A DNA stretch of 64,000 bases from Ancylobacter sp. IITR112 (GCF_041415945.1 NZ_JBGCUS010000001.1:4494480-4558479), one strand, 5' to 3'. Shown: positions 8,403 through 17,237, counted from the first letter of the stretch. Numbers and translations are program-made. The notes: generated by a model not told the origin, from the sequence alone.

Positions 8403-8587
8403 TCTGGCCTGCCGCGCCGCAGCGTTCTCCTTTGGCAGACCGCGAGGCGGGGACGGCCGGACCGGCCGAGAGGCTCAATCAGCGGTGGAAAAACGTCGCT
8501 ACGGCAGGTCATCGCCATTGCGCGACCGAAGGTGTTTCGGTGAGGATGATGAACGCTCTTCCGGCTGATCGCGTATGAGGTTTTGCC
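8403..8587 (+). promoter_or_regulatory. 185-base gap between cas3 and cas5c with a small inverted repeat
   Basis: All other cas genes here overlap or nearly touch, so this gap stands out. It contains ACCGAA-GGTGT-TTCGGT at 8525-8541, a 6-bp perfect stem, and GAGG at 8578-8581 as the likely ribosome binding site of cas5c. It might hold a separate promoter for the Cascade genes. No ORF of note. Confidence 0.3.
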
Positions 8588-9265
8588 ATGTCGTATGGGG
8601 TAAGACTCCATGTGTGGGGTGAGCGTGCCTGCTTTACCCGGCCGGAAATGAAGGTTGAACGCGTCTCCTATGAGGTCATGACGCCCTCCGCTGCGCGCGG
8701 CATTCTTGAGGCAATTCACTGGAAGCCGGCGATCCTCTGGGTCATTGACCGCATTCATGTGCTGAAACCTATCCATTTTCAGTCCTTCCGCCGTAACGAA
8801 GTGGGCGCCAAGGCCAGCGCGGCCTCGGCCGGCGCGGCGATGCGCGCCGGCAGCACGGTGGGTCTTGGCCTGGTCGTGGAAGACAACCGCCAGCAGCGTG
8901 CGACGCTGTTTCTCAACGACGTTGCCTATGTCATCGAGGCGCATTTCGAGCTGACGGCAAAAGCCGGACCGGAGGACAGCGAGGCCAAGCACCTCAGCAT
9001 GTTCAACCGGAGGGCGGCGGCCGGTCAGTGCTTTCACCGCCCCTGCCTCGGCACCCGCGAATGCGTGGCGAATTTCGCGCTGATCGCGCCCGACGCACCA
9101 CTGCCCGAGAACCGGTTGCCGGACGAGCAGCGCAACCGCGATCTCGGCTGGATGCTGCACGACATCGACTTCGCGGACGGAAATACATCACGCTTCTTCT
9201 ACGCCTGCCTGACGGACGGCGTGCTGGATGTCAATGCCTGCCTCGCCGGGGGGACGGTGGCATGA
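8588..9265 (+). CDS. cas5c: Cas5c (Cas5d), pre-crRNA-processing endoribonuclease and Cascade subunit
   Basis: In type I-C systems Cas5c replaces Cas6: it cuts precursor crRNA 3' of the repeat stem-loop and stays on the 5' handle in Cascade. The 225-aa protein starts MSYGVRLHVWGERACFTRPE and carries the family's MTPSAARGILEAIHWKP segment at about residues 30-47 and the FRRNEVGAKAS stretch near residue 70. No cas6 is present, as expected for this subtype. Its TGA overlaps the ATG of cas8c (ATGA at 9262-9265). Confidence 0.95.
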   Translation: MSYGVRLHVWGERACFTRPEMKVERVSYEVMTPSAARGILEAIHWKPAILWVIDRIHVLKPIHFQSFRRNEVGAKASAASAGAAMRAGSTVGLGLVVEDNRQQRATLFLNDVAYVIEAHFELTAKAGPEDSEAKHLSMFNRRAAAGQCFHRPCLGTRECVANFALIAPDAPLPENRLPDEQRNRDLGWMLHDIDFADGNTSRFFYACLTDGVLDVNACLAGGTVA

Positions 9266-11079
9266 CCGTCCTTCAGGCGCTCGATGCCTATTACGAGCGG
9301 ATGGCCGCGCGGGGGGAAGCGGAACCGCCGGGCTTCTCGCGGGAGAAGATCAGCTTCGCCATCGAAATCTCGGAACAAGGCACGCCCGTCGCGATCATCG
9401 ACCTGCGCGCTGCGAGCGGCAAGAAACTGGTTCCACAACTGCTTTCGGTCCCGGCAGCGGTCAAACGGACCGCCGGCATCCTGCCCAACCTGTTCTGGGA
9501 CAAGAGTTCCTATGTGCTCGGCCGCACCGCCGGCGAGGGCAAGCGCACCGGGCAGGAGCATGAGGCGTTCAAGACCCTTCATCGCGAGCGTCTGGCAGGC
9601 GCTCACGATGAAGGGCTCGCCGCCCTTTCCGCCTTTTTGGAGAATTGGACCCCCGACCAGTTCGACGCCTCGCCATTCGCAGCCGACATGCTGGACACCA
9701 ACATCGTCTTCCGGCTGCGCGGGGAAAAGCGCTTCATTCACCAGCGCGAAGCGGCGCGGGCTCTGCTTGCGGCACAGGCCGGCGGCGAGGGTGCGCAGGT
9801 TAACTGCCTCGTCACAGGAGGCCGGGCCGTCGCCCAACGGCTGCATCCCACGATCAAAGGGGTCAACGGCGCGCAGTCGTCCGGGGCAGCACTCGTCTCC
9901 TTCAATCTCGACGCCTTCACCTCCTACGGCAAGGAACAGGGCGACAACGCCCCGACCTCCGAGGCCGCCGCCTTCCGTTACGGCGCCGCGCTGAACGGCA
10001 TGCTGGAACGCGCCAGCCGCAACCGCCTGTCGCGCGGCATCGGCGACGCCACGGTGGTGTTCTGGGCAGACACGTCGGAGATCGTCGACGAGGCAGCAGC
10101 GCAGGCGGCGGAGGACTGGTTCGCGGCGTGGGCCGAACCGCCGGACGACGCCGATGAGGCGCGAAAAATCCGGCAACAGCTGGACCTCGTCATGGAGGGG
10201 CGCCCGGTCGAGGCGATCGACGCTCGGCTGCATGGGCGAACCCGCTTCCATGTCCTCGGCCTCGCCCCCAATGCCGCGCGGCTGTCGGTGCGCTACTGGC
10301 TGAGCGACGATTTCGGGGCTTTCGTCGCACGTCTGGCCGGGCATTACCGCGACATCGCCATCGAGCCGACGCCGTGGGGCGAGCGGCCACCCTCCATTTC
10401 CTGGCTGCTGCTCAAGACCACGGCCATGCTGGAGAAATACGACAACATCCCGCCTTTGCTGGCCGGCGAGATCGCGCGCGCGGTGCTGGAGGGCACGCGC
10501 TATCCGCGCTCGCTGCTGGCGGCCGCGATCATGCGGCTGCGGGCGGGCGATGATCCTTCCACCGGCTGGCACGCCGCGGTGATCCGCGCGGTGCTCGCCC
10601 GAGACTTCCGCCTCAAACTGCCGGACCCGCACGCGCCCGAAAGCCACGACCGCGCCAAGGAGGAACTGCCCGTGAGTCTCCAGAAGGAGAGTTCCAATTC
10701 TGCCTATCAGCTCGGCCGCCTGTTCGCCGCCTATGAGACGGCGCAGCGCCTGGCGCTCGGCAAGGTGAACGCCACCATTCGCGACCGCTATTTCGGCGCC
10801 GCTTCGGCAACGCCGGCCAGTATCTTCCCGCTGCTGATGCGCGGCGTGCAGAACCATCTCGGCAAGCTGAGGAAGAGCGGCAAGGGCGGTTGGCTGGAAC
10901 GCGAGATCGAGGAGATCACCGGCCACCTTGGCGACCACCTGCCGCGCTCGCTCCCGCTCGAAGCGCAGGGCCGCTTCGTGCTCGGCTATTACCACCAGCG
11001 CAAGGGCCAGTTCGCCAATCGCGAAGCTGAGGCCGACCTCGCCAGCACCGACGCAGAGGACCACGACAATGACGAGTGA
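9262..11079 (+). CDS. cas8c: Cas8c (Csd1), large Cascade subunit
   Basis: A 605-aa type I-C large subunit that recognises the PAM and supports R-loop formation. It starts MTVLQALDAYYERMAARGE at the ATG overlapping the cas5c stop. Family hallmarks include LFWDKSSYVLGR (about residues 75-86), FLRLRGEKRF-like passage near 155, ISWLLLKTTA and the AYQLGRLFAAYETAQ region near 480. The last 135 codons form the small-subunit domain and have their own in-frame start (see cas11c). The 3' end overlaps the start of cas7c by 11 bases, which indicates translational coupling. Confidence 0.95.
   Translation: MTVLQALDAYYERMAARGEAEPPGFSREKISFAIEISEQGTPVAIIDLRAASGKKLVPQLLSVPAAVKRTAGILPNLFWDKSSYVLGRTAGEGKRTGQEHEAFKTLHRERLAGAHDEGLAALSAFLENWTPDQFDASPFAADMLDTNIVFRLRGEKRFIHQREAARALLAAQAGGEGAQVNCLVTGGRAVAQRLHPTIKGVNGAQSSGAALVSFNLDAFTSYGKEQGDNAPTSEAAAFRYGAALNGMLERASRNRLSRGIGDATVVFWADTSEIVDEAAAQAAEDWFAAWAEPPDDADEARKIRQQLDLVMEGRPVEAIDARLHGRTRFHVLGLAPNAARLSVRYWLSDDFGAFVARLAGHYRDIAIEPTPWGERPPSISWLLLKTTAMLEKYDNIPPLLAGEIARAVLEGTRYPRSLLAAAIMRLRAGDDPSTGWHAAVIRAVLARDFRLKLPDPHAPESHDRAKEELPVSLQKESSNSAYQLGRLFAAYETAQRLALGKVNATIRDRYFGAASATPASIFPLLMRGVQNHLGKLRKSGKGGWLEREIEEITGHLGDHLPRSLPLEAQGRFVLGYYHQRKGQFANREAEADLASTDAEDHDNDE
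10672..11079 (+). CDS. cas11c: Cas11c, small Cascade subunit from an internal start in cas8c
   Basis: In several type I-C, I-B and I-D systems the small subunit is translated separately from an internal start within the large-subunit gene. Here an AAGGAGGAA Shine-Dalgarno at 10657-10665 stands six bases before GTG at 10672. This GTG is in frame with cas8c (codon 471) and precedes SLQKESSNSAYQLGRLFAAY. The product would be 135 aa, helical, matching known Cas11c size and position. No comparably good site was noticed nearby. Family knowledge supports the idea; expression is inferred. Confidence 0.8.
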   Translation: MSLQKESSNSAYQLGRLFAAYETAQRLALGKVNATIRDRYFGAASATPASIFPLLMRGVQNHLGKLRKSGKGGWLEREIEEITGHLGDHLPRSLPLEAQGRFVLGYYHQRKGQFANREAEADLASTDAEDHDNDE

Positions 11080-12010
11080 ATCGAACGCCCTCACGCGTCG
11101 GCACGAATTCGTGCTGTATTTCGATGTCGTGAACGGCAACCCGAATGGTGACCCCGACGCCGGCAACATGCCGCGCCTCGACCCCGAGACCAATCAGGGT
11201 CTGGTGTCCGATGTAGCCCTCAAGCGCAAGATCCGCAACTATGTTGCGCTCGCCCGGCCGGACGCTCCCGGCCACGAGATTTACATGCGCGACGGCGCCA
11301 CGCTTAATAACGAGCACAAGCGCGCCTGGGCGGCGGTGCTGCCGGATGTCACCAAGGCGGATGAGCTCAAGAAGGGGCCGAAGGACGAAGCCAAGGCCCG
11401 CGAACTCACCGCCTGGATGTGCGCCAATTTCTGGGACATCCGCAGCTTCGGCGCTGTCATGACCACCGGCGTCAATGCCGGGCAGGTGCGCGGGCCGGTG
11501 CAGATCAACTTCGCCCGCTCGGTCGAGCCGATCCTGCCGCTGGAAATCTCCATCACGCGCCTCGCCGCGACCACGGAAGCCGACGCCGATGCCAAAGGCG
11601 GGCGCACCATGGGCCGCAAGCACATCGTGCCTTATGGGCTCTATCGCGCGCATGGCTATGTCTCTGCGCCGCTGGCCTCCCACCCGACCAAGGGCACCGG
11701 CTTCTCCGACGCCGATCTCGATCTGCTGTTCGAGGCGCTGGCCAACATGTTCGAGCATGACCGCTCCGCCGCGCGTGGCGAGATGGCGACCCGCAAGCTC
11801 ATCATCTTTCGCCACGCCTCGGCGCTCGGCAACGCGAAGGCCAATGAGTTGTTCGACCGCGTGAAGACCTGGCGGGTGTTCCGGGACGAGAAACACACAC
11901 CCGGCGACGAGAAGCTCGACAACGCCCCGCCGGCCCGCAGCTTCGCGGATTACGCCATCACCATCGAGCGCGACGGCCTGCCCGACGGCATCGAGATCAT
12001 CGAGAGGTAG
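11069..12010 (+). CDS. cas7c: Cas7c (Csd2), Cascade backbone subunit
   Basis: A 313-aa backbone protein that multimerises along the crRNA. The N-terminus has the diagnostic FVLYFDVVNGNPNGDPDAGN run (residues ~12-31). Next come DVALKRKIRNYVAL and the central GVNAGQVRGPVQINFARSVE region, with MGRKHIVPYGLYRAHGYVSA in the second half. Starts at ATG 11069 inside the end of cas8c, so the two are coupled, and is followed after six bases by cas4. Confidence 0.96.
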   Translation: MTSESNALTRRHEFVLYFDVVNGNPNGDPDAGNMPRLDPETNQGLVSDVALKRKIRNYVALARPDAPGHEIYMRDGATLNNEHKRAWAAVLPDVTKADELKKGPKDEAKARELTAWMCANFWDIRSFGAVMTTGVNAGQVRGPVQINFARSVEPILPLEISITRLAATTEADADAKGGRTMGRKHIVPYGLYRAHGYVSAPLASHPTKGTGFSDADLDLLFEALANMFEHDRSAARGEMATRKLIIFRHASALGNAKANELFDRVKTWRVFRDEKHTPGDEKLDNAPPARSFADYAITIERDGLPDGIEIIER

Positions 12011-12016
12011 GCCGCC

Positions 12017-12661
12017 ATGCCGGCCTCCCCCATCGACCGCGAGACGGAGGAGGCGCTGATCCCGCTCTCGGCGCTGCAGCACTACCTGTTCTGCCCGCGC
12101 CAGTGCGCACTCATCCATGTCGAGCAGCTCTGGGCCGAGGATGCGGCGACGGCCGAAGGGCGGCTGTTTCACGACAAGGTCGACGCCGGCCGGGCCGAGA
12201 CCCGGCCGGGCCAGCGGGTCGCCCGCGGTGTGGCCCTGCGCTCCGTCGCGCTGGGTGTCACCGGCAAGGCGGATGTGGTGGAGTTCCGCGGCCGCGACCA
12301 CCTCACGCCCTTCCCGATCGAATACAAGCGCGGCAAGCCCAAGGCGCATCGGGCCGACGAGGTGCAGCTCTGCGCACAGGCCATGTGCCTGGAGGAAGCG
12401 TTCGGCGTGCCCGTGCCCGAGGGCGCCCTGTTCTATGGCGAAACCCGCCGCCGGCAGGGCGTCGCCTTCGACGAGGCGCTGCGCGCCCTGACCCGGCAGA
12501 CCGCCGACGCTGCGCGCTCCATGATCGCGTCGCAGGCCACACCGCCGCCGGTCCACATGCCGGCGTGCCGCCGCTGCTCGCTCGAAGCGCTGTGTCAGCC
12601 GGCCCGACTTGAGGCCCCTCCCTCCGTGGCCCGCTGGCTGGCCGCCCAGATCGGAGCGTGA
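12017..12661 (+). CDS. cas4: Cas4 exonuclease, spacer-acquisition factor
   Basis: Cas4 trims prespacers and helps select those with a correct PAM and orientation. The 214-aa protein has the four-cysteine iron-sulfur set: one Cys in HYLFCPRQCALIH (two cysteines, residues ~24-29) and three in MPACRRCSLEALC near residue 180-190. The PD-(D/E)xK nuclease core shows GVTGKADVVEF and FPIEYKRGKPK. It lies between cas7c and cas1, the usual I-C place. Confidence 0.95.
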   Translation: MPASPIDRETEEALIPLSALQHYLFCPRQCALIHVEQLWAEDAATAEGRLFHDKVDAGRAETRPGQRVARGVALRSVALGVTGKADVVEFRGRDHLTPFPIEYKRGKPKAHRADEVQLCAQAMCLEEAFGVPVPEGALFYGETRRRQGVAFDEALRALTRQTADAARSMIASQATPPPVHMPACRRCSLEALCQPARLEAPPSVARWLAAQIGA

Positions 12662-12668
12662 GGCGGCG

Positions 12669-13709
12669 ATGCGGCGTATGCTCAACACCCTCTACGTCAC
12701 CAGCGAGGATGCCTGGCTGCGCAAGGATGGCGCCAATGTCGTCGTCGAGATCGACGGTTCGGAACGCGGCCGCGCCCCGCTGCACATGCTGGAGGGGGTG
12801 GTCAGCTTCGGCCGGCCGGGCGCCTCGCCGGCGCTGCTGGCCGCCTGCGCGGAAGCCGGCATCACGATCTCGCATCTCGACCCCAATGGCCGTTTCCTCG
12901 CCCGTGTCGAAGGCCCCCGCACCGGCAACGTGCTGCTCCGCCGTGCGCAGTTCCGCGCCGCGGACAATCCCACGCGCGGCGTGCCCATCGTCCGCGGCAT
13001 CGTCGCCGCAAAGGCCGCGAACCAGCGCACCGTCATCCGCCGGGCGCTGCGCGATCATGGCGACAGCCTGCCCGGCGGCGGCCGGGAGGCGCTGGAAGCC
13101 GCCGAGCGGCGCCTGACCGATGTCGCCCGCCGCACGCTTGCCGCGACGAGCGTCGATCTGCTGCGCGGGCTGGAGGGAGAGGCGGCGCAGGCCTATTTCG
13201 GCGTCTTCAACCAACTGCTGCGAACCGGCGATCCCGCCTTCGTTTTCGGCGGACGCTCCCGCCGTCCGCCGCTCGACCGGGTGAACGCCCTTCTGTCTTT
13301 CTTCTACGCCTTGCTCGGCCATGACTGCCGGTCAGCCCTGGAGGCGCACGGGTTGGACCCGCAGGTCGGCTTTCTTCATAGCGACCGGCCAGGGCGCGCC
13401 AGCCTGGCCTTGGATCTGATGGAAGAGCTGCGTCCCGTGCTGGCGGACAGGCTTGTGCTCAGCCTCATCAACCGTCGGCAACTCGCTGCGGACGATTTCA
13501 CGGTCGAGGACGCGGGCGGCGTGCGGCTCAACGAAACCGCCCGCAAGCGGGTTCTCGTCGCCTGGCAGGAGCGCAAGCGCGATGAACTGACCCATCCCTT
13601 CTTCGGCGAGAGCATGCCTCTCGGCGTTGTGGCCCATGCCCAGGCGCAGCTTCTGGCCCGCCATCTGCGCGGCGATCTCGACGGCTATCCCGGCTTTGTC
13701 TGGAAATGA
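12669..13709 (+). CDS. cas1: Cas1 integrase, type I-C
   Basis: The catalytic subunit of the spacer-integration complex. 346 aa from MRRMLNTLYVTSEDAWLRKD; a start three codons later (MLNTLYV) is equally possible, since neither has a strong Shine-Dalgarno. Conserved Cas1 features are LEGEAAQAYFGVFN (catalytic Glu region, about residue 170-180), GFLHSDRPGRASLALDLMEE (catalytic His and Asp/Glu, near 240-260) and the C-terminal VVAHAQAQLLARHLRG. Followed after three bases by cas2. Confidence 0.96.
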   Translation: MRRMLNTLYVTSEDAWLRKDGANVVVEIDGSERGRAPLHMLEGVVSFGRPGASPALLAACAEAGITISHLDPNGRFLARVEGPRTGNVLLRRAQFRAADNPTRGVPIVRGIVAAKAANQRTVIRRALRDHGDSLPGGGREALEAAERRLTDVARRTLAATSVDLLRGLEGEAAQAYFGVFNQLLRTGDPAFVFGGRSRRPPLDRVNALLSFFYALLGHDCRSALEAHGLDPQVGFLHSDRPGRASLALDLMEELRPVLADRLVLSLINRRQLAADDFTVEDAGGVRLNETARKRVLVAWQERKRDELTHPFFGESMPLGVVAHAQAQLLARHLRGDLDGYPGFVWK

Positions 13710-13712
13710 TGC

Positions 13713-14003
13713 ATGTTGATGCTGGTCGCCTATGATGTGCGAACCGAGACAGCGACCGGCCGCCGCCGGCTCCGCCGCGTCGCGCGGGCCTGCCTCGATT
13801 TTGGCCAGCGCGTGCAGAATTCGGTGTTCGAATGCGAGGTCGACCCCGCGCAGTGGGTGGCCTTGCGGGCGAGGCTCATCGCCGAGATCGACGAGGCAAC
13901 CGACAGCCTGCGCTTCTATCGGCTCGGCGCGGACGGCAAACGCCGCGTTGAGCACATCGGCGCCAAACCAACCCTCGATCTCGACGGGCCGCTGCTGTTC
14001 TAA
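13713..14003 (+). CDS. cas2: Cas2, structural partner of Cas1
   Basis: A 96-aa ferredoxin-fold protein that dimerises between two Cas1 dimers during spacer integration. It starts MLMLVAYDVRTETATGRRRL; the Asp in YDV is the conserved family residue. QRVQNSVFECEV and LRFYRLGADGKRRVEHIG are typical Cas2 segments. It is the last gene of the operon, and the leader and array follow. Confidence 0.96.
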   Translation: MLMLVAYDVRTETATGRRRLRRVARACLDFGQRVQNSVFECEVDPAQWVALRARLIAEIDEATDSLRFYRLGADGKRRVEHIGAKPTLDLDGPLLF

Positions 14004-14188
14004 GCCCGCGCGCGAACCCCAAGCGGCCATTCTCGGCCGGGGCGGTTCGCGCACCGCGCAACCTCTTGCGCCCAAAGGGAATGCTTTCCCCAGAACGCCT
14101 CTTCCGCCACCGATGCTGGACCCATGTGTGGAGGATCGCGGAGCACGTACCTTTCCCCCTTTGCCGCCAGAGTGTTAGTGAGGGAGCG
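14004..14188 (+). promoter_or_regulatory. CRISPR leader
   Basis: 185 bases between the cas2 stop and the first repeat, with no gene. By position it should hold the array promoter and the signals for integration of new spacers. The perfect repeats adjoin it while worn repeats are at the far end, so transcription runs left to right. I cannot fix promoter boxes by eye. Confidence 0.7.
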
Positions 14189-16326
14189 GTCGCCCCCCAT
14201 GCGGGGGCGTGGATCGAAACGACAAGAAGAGGTCGCGCGGACGCATCGACGGCAGTCGCCCCCCATGCGGGGGCGTGGATCGAAACTCGTAATCGTCGAG
14301 TTCGAACACGTGGGTCCAAGTCGCCCCCCATGCGGGGGCGTGGATCGAAACCTCAAATACCACAAGTGATTGGTCGCGCTATCAAGTCGCCCCCCATGCG
14401 GGGGCGTGGATCGAAACATCCCGAACCGCGTCGACCGGCTGGAGATCGCATGTCGCCCCCCATGCGGGGGCGTGGATCGAAACGCTGAAATGGACGGCAA
14501 GACGCGGATCGTGGCGGGTCGCCCCCCATGCGGGGGCGTGGATCGAAACGCGATCTACAATGAGGGCCTGAGCGCGCTGCAACAGTCGCCCCCCATGCGG
14601 GGGCGTGGATCGAAACCTTGCTGACTGCACGCACGATCTGGCCGGCTTCGTCGCCCCCCATGCGGGGGCGTGGATCGAAACCCGCAGAAGGAAGTGCAGC
14701 CGCTCGACCTTCTGGTCGCCCCCCATGCGGGGGCGTGGATCGAAACAACGAGGGGCTGAGCGCCTTGCAGCAGGTCGCCGCGTCGCCCCCCATGCGGGGG
14801 CGTGGATCGAAACTGGAAGGTGATCGTGTGGGACAAGGTGTTCGGCTGTCGCCCCCCATGCGGGGGCGTGGATCGAAACTATGACCTCGCCGAGCAATGT
14901 GAAGAGCGCGGCGGTCGCCCCCCATGCGGGGGCGTGGATCGAAACACGATAGCTGCCTATTCGGACTTGGCCGGTGGGGTCGCCCCCCATGCGGGGGCGT
15001 GGATCGAAACTCGATGGTGATGCCGTGCGCGCCTGGGTGCAGCGTCGCCCCCCATGCGGGGGCGTGGATCGAAACTCAACGCAGCTTCCGCCGGCCTCGG
15101 CATTCTCGCGTCGCCCCCCATGCGGGGGCGTGGATCGAAACCAGGAACTCGGCGAAGGCCTGCTGTTCCATCGGCGTCGCCCCCCATGCGGGGGCGTGGA
15201 TCGAAACAGCGTCAGCCGCCCGTCGGCCAACGCTTCGGAAAGTCGCCCCCCATGCGGGGGCGTGGATCGAAACTTCATGCCGACAATCTGGAGATTTGCC
15301 ATGGACCGGTCGCCCCCCATGCGGGGGCGTGGATCGAAACACGAAGGCGATGAAGGCTACCGGCGTTCCGGCGGTCGCCCCCCATGCGGGGGCGTGGATC
15401 GAAACTCTGAACGGCGGATATGATCGCTTCAAATTGTGGTCGCCCCCCATGCGGGGGCGTGGATCGAAACGTCGTGCAGGCGGTTCCGACCGCCGTAAAC
15501 GACATGTCGCCCCCCACGCGGGGGCGTGGATCGAAACGCTGTAACCGTCAAGCGCCTGTCAGCATATCCGAGTCGCCCCCCACGCGGGGGCGTGGATCGA
15601 AACTCGCCCTTCTTCACGCCAACATCAGCGACAAACTGTCGCCCCCCATGCGGGGGCGTGGATCGAAACTCCTGCGCCGTCGTCAGCTTCGGCTTGCCCC
15701 TCGTCGCCCCCCATGCGGGGGCGTGGATCGAAACGTCACCGCGAACCCTGCCGAGCCGCCATTGCGGGTGTCGCCCCCCATGCGGGGGCGTGGATCGAAA
15801 CCTCGCCCACCTGCCCGGCGCCCGCGCGCAGAGCGGTCGCCCCCCATGCGGGGGCGTGGATCGAAACACGTCGGCGCTCTGCTCGATCCGCTCGTACCAG
15901 GTCGCCCCCCATGCGGGGGCGTGGATCGAAACATGGGCGGTTGAGCTTCGCTTCGCGCCGTCGCCCGTCGCCCCCCATGCGGGGGCGTGGATCGAAACGC
16001 GAACATGAAGCTTCGCCTTGGTCAGGGCCAGGGTCGCCCCCCATGCGGGGGCGTGGATCGAAACACGGTATCGCCCGGCTTGATCGTGCGACGCGCGCGT
16101 CGCCCCCCATGCGGGGGCGTGGATCGAAACATTCGGAGCAACATCGTTCGGGTCAACGACATCGCGTCGCCCCCACGCGGGGGCGTGGATCGAAACCTAG
16201 AAGTCGGAGACGTTGGCGCTGACGATCCAGGTCGCCCCCACGCGGGGGCGTGGATCGAAACATCGGGTCCATCGCCTTGATGTGGCCGAGTGGCGTCGCC
16301 CCCGACACGCAGGCTTGGATCAAATC
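14189..16326 (+). CRISPR. Type I-C CRISPR array, 33 repeats and 32 spacers
   Basis: The repeat is 32 bases, GTCGCCCCCC...ATGC...GGATCGAAAC, with a 7-bp stem (CGCCCCC/GGGGGCG) around CATGC and the usual type I-C GAAAC 3' end. Starts run from 14189, 14255, 14320 ... to 16099, then 16166, 16231 and 16295. Spacers are 33-35 bases. Repeats at 15506 and 15572 carry ATGCG to ACGCG. Those at 16166 and 16231 carry the same change and are one C short (31 bases). The last at 16295 is clearly degenerate (GACACGCAGGC... ending CAAATC). The peptide-like frames through the array are artefacts of repetition. Confidence 0.99.
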
Positions 16327-16362
16327 TCCGGCGAGGTGTAGCCCCTCCCGTGAGGTGGAGTT

Positions 16363-16394
16363 GTCGCTCCCTGCACGGGGGACCGTAGCGACCG
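16363..16394 (+). repeat. Further decayed CRISPR repeat beyond the array end
   Basis: GTCGCTCCCTGCACGGGGG at 16363 lies 68 bases after the start of the last counted repeat, in the right phase. It keeps GTCGC, the C-rich arm, GCACGGGGG and a partial 3' end. It looks like an older, eroded repeat at the trailer side. Its preceding spacer would be 16327-16362. Confidence 0.5.
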
Positions 16395-16554
16395 AGTTCT
16401 CAATCTGTGAGCATCCGCCTTCGCGGCAACAATTCGGAAAGCTACAGCGACGCTCTCGTCAAGAAGATCAACGGTCTCGACAAGGCAGGCTTAGCTCCCC
16501 GTGCCGGCCTCCCTGGCCAACCGCAAAAGGAACTTCAGGAGAACGGGCGCCGCC

Positions 16555-16866
16555 TCAAGCCGCCTGTCCGACGGGCGCGTAAGGCTCGATCCTGGCGATG
16601 TCAGCCGCCAGCTTCGGCGCTTCGGTCTCCACGTCATAGGCCTGCTGAAGGTTGAGCCAGAAACCTGGCGTCGTGGAGAAATAGCGGGCGAGCCGAAGGG
16701 CGGTGTCGGCCGAGATGCCGATTTCCTCCCGCGCGATGCGCTCGATGCGGGTGCGCGGCAGGCCAAGAGCCTTGGCGAGCTTTCCGGGGCTCATGCCGAG
16801 CGGAACCAGGTACTCTTCGCGGAGGAATTCTCCGGGATGCAGGGGACGAGCGAAGTTCACAGCCAC
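16555..16866 (-). CDS. higA: HigA-type antitoxin
   Basis: A 103-aa XRE-family antitoxin of the HigA (VapI) group. It starts GTG at 16866 (VAVNFARPLHPGEFLREEYL) behind an excellent AAGGAGG at 16874-16880, and downstream of the toxin, the usual higBA order. HPGEFLREEYLVPLG is the family's opening motif; the HTH is MSPGKLAKALGLPRTRIERI. FWLNLQQAYDVE is the conserved C-terminal segment. It binds HigB and represses the operon. Sixteen bases separate it from higB. Confidence 0.9.
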   Translation of the reverse strand: MAVNFARPLHPGEFLREEYLVPLGMSPGKLAKALGLPRTRIERIAREEIGISADTALRLARYFSTTPGFWLNLQQAYDVETEAPKLAADIARIEPYAPVGQAA

Positions 16867-16882
16867 GGCGACCCTCCTTGGT

Positions 16883-17164
16883 CTAGTGGTAGTCGGTAAT
16901 CTCAACATCCGCAGGGCCTGCGTCGGTCCAGCGGAAGCAAATGCGCCATTGATCGTTGATGCGGATCGAATGCTGCCCGGCTCGGTCCCCCGAGAGGGCT
17001 TCCAGGTGGTTGCCCGGCGGGGAGCGCAGATCGTCCAGCATGACGGCGGCATCAATGGCCCGTAGGCGGCGCTCGGCGCTCCGGAGGATATCGCTAGGGA
17101 AACCCTTCGTCGCCTTGCCGGCGATGACCGCCTCGACGAACTTGCCTTTGGTCGAAACGATCAT
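16883..17164 (-). CDS. higB: HigB-type toxin (RelE superfamily)
   Basis: A 93-aa ribosome-dependent mRNA interferase, family inferred from GKATKGFPSDILRSAERRLR, the central PPGNHLEALSGDRAGQHSIR and the C-terminal WRICFRWTDAGPADVEI. Start MIVSTKGKF at 17164, where family similarity begins. Ten more upstream codons are open but fall in the operator region. First gene of the pair with higA; the unit lies just beyond the CRISPR trailer. Confidence 0.9.
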   Translation of the reverse strand: MIVSTKGKFVEAVIAGKATKGFPSDILRSAERRLRAIDAAVMLDDLRSPPGNHLEALSGDRAGQHSIRINDQWRICFRWTDAGPADVEITDYH

Positions 17165-17183
17165 TGCCGTCCTCGCGATGCAG

Positions 17184-17237
17184 GTATCATACACTGATAC
17201 ATTAAGCGTTCAAGGGTCGTGTATCGTTTTATGATAC
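17184..17237. promoter_or_regulatory. Operator palindromes upstream of higBA
   Basis: Two related inverted repeats precede higB: GTATCATACACTGATAC (17184-17200, 6-bp arms) and GTATC...GATAC (17221-17237). Paired GTATC-type palindromes fit autorepression by HigA. Confidence 0.65.

Noticed and set aside
8403..8587. Missing cas6 as a defect of the CRISPR system
   Set aside because: Type I-C lacks cas6 by nature; Cas5c does the processing.
14130..16280. Several open frames through the CRISPR array with repeated peptides such as [10 protein letters not shown] or [10 protein letters not shown]
   Set aside because: They are translations of the 32-base repeat in all frames; the regular repeat-spacer pattern explains them entirely.
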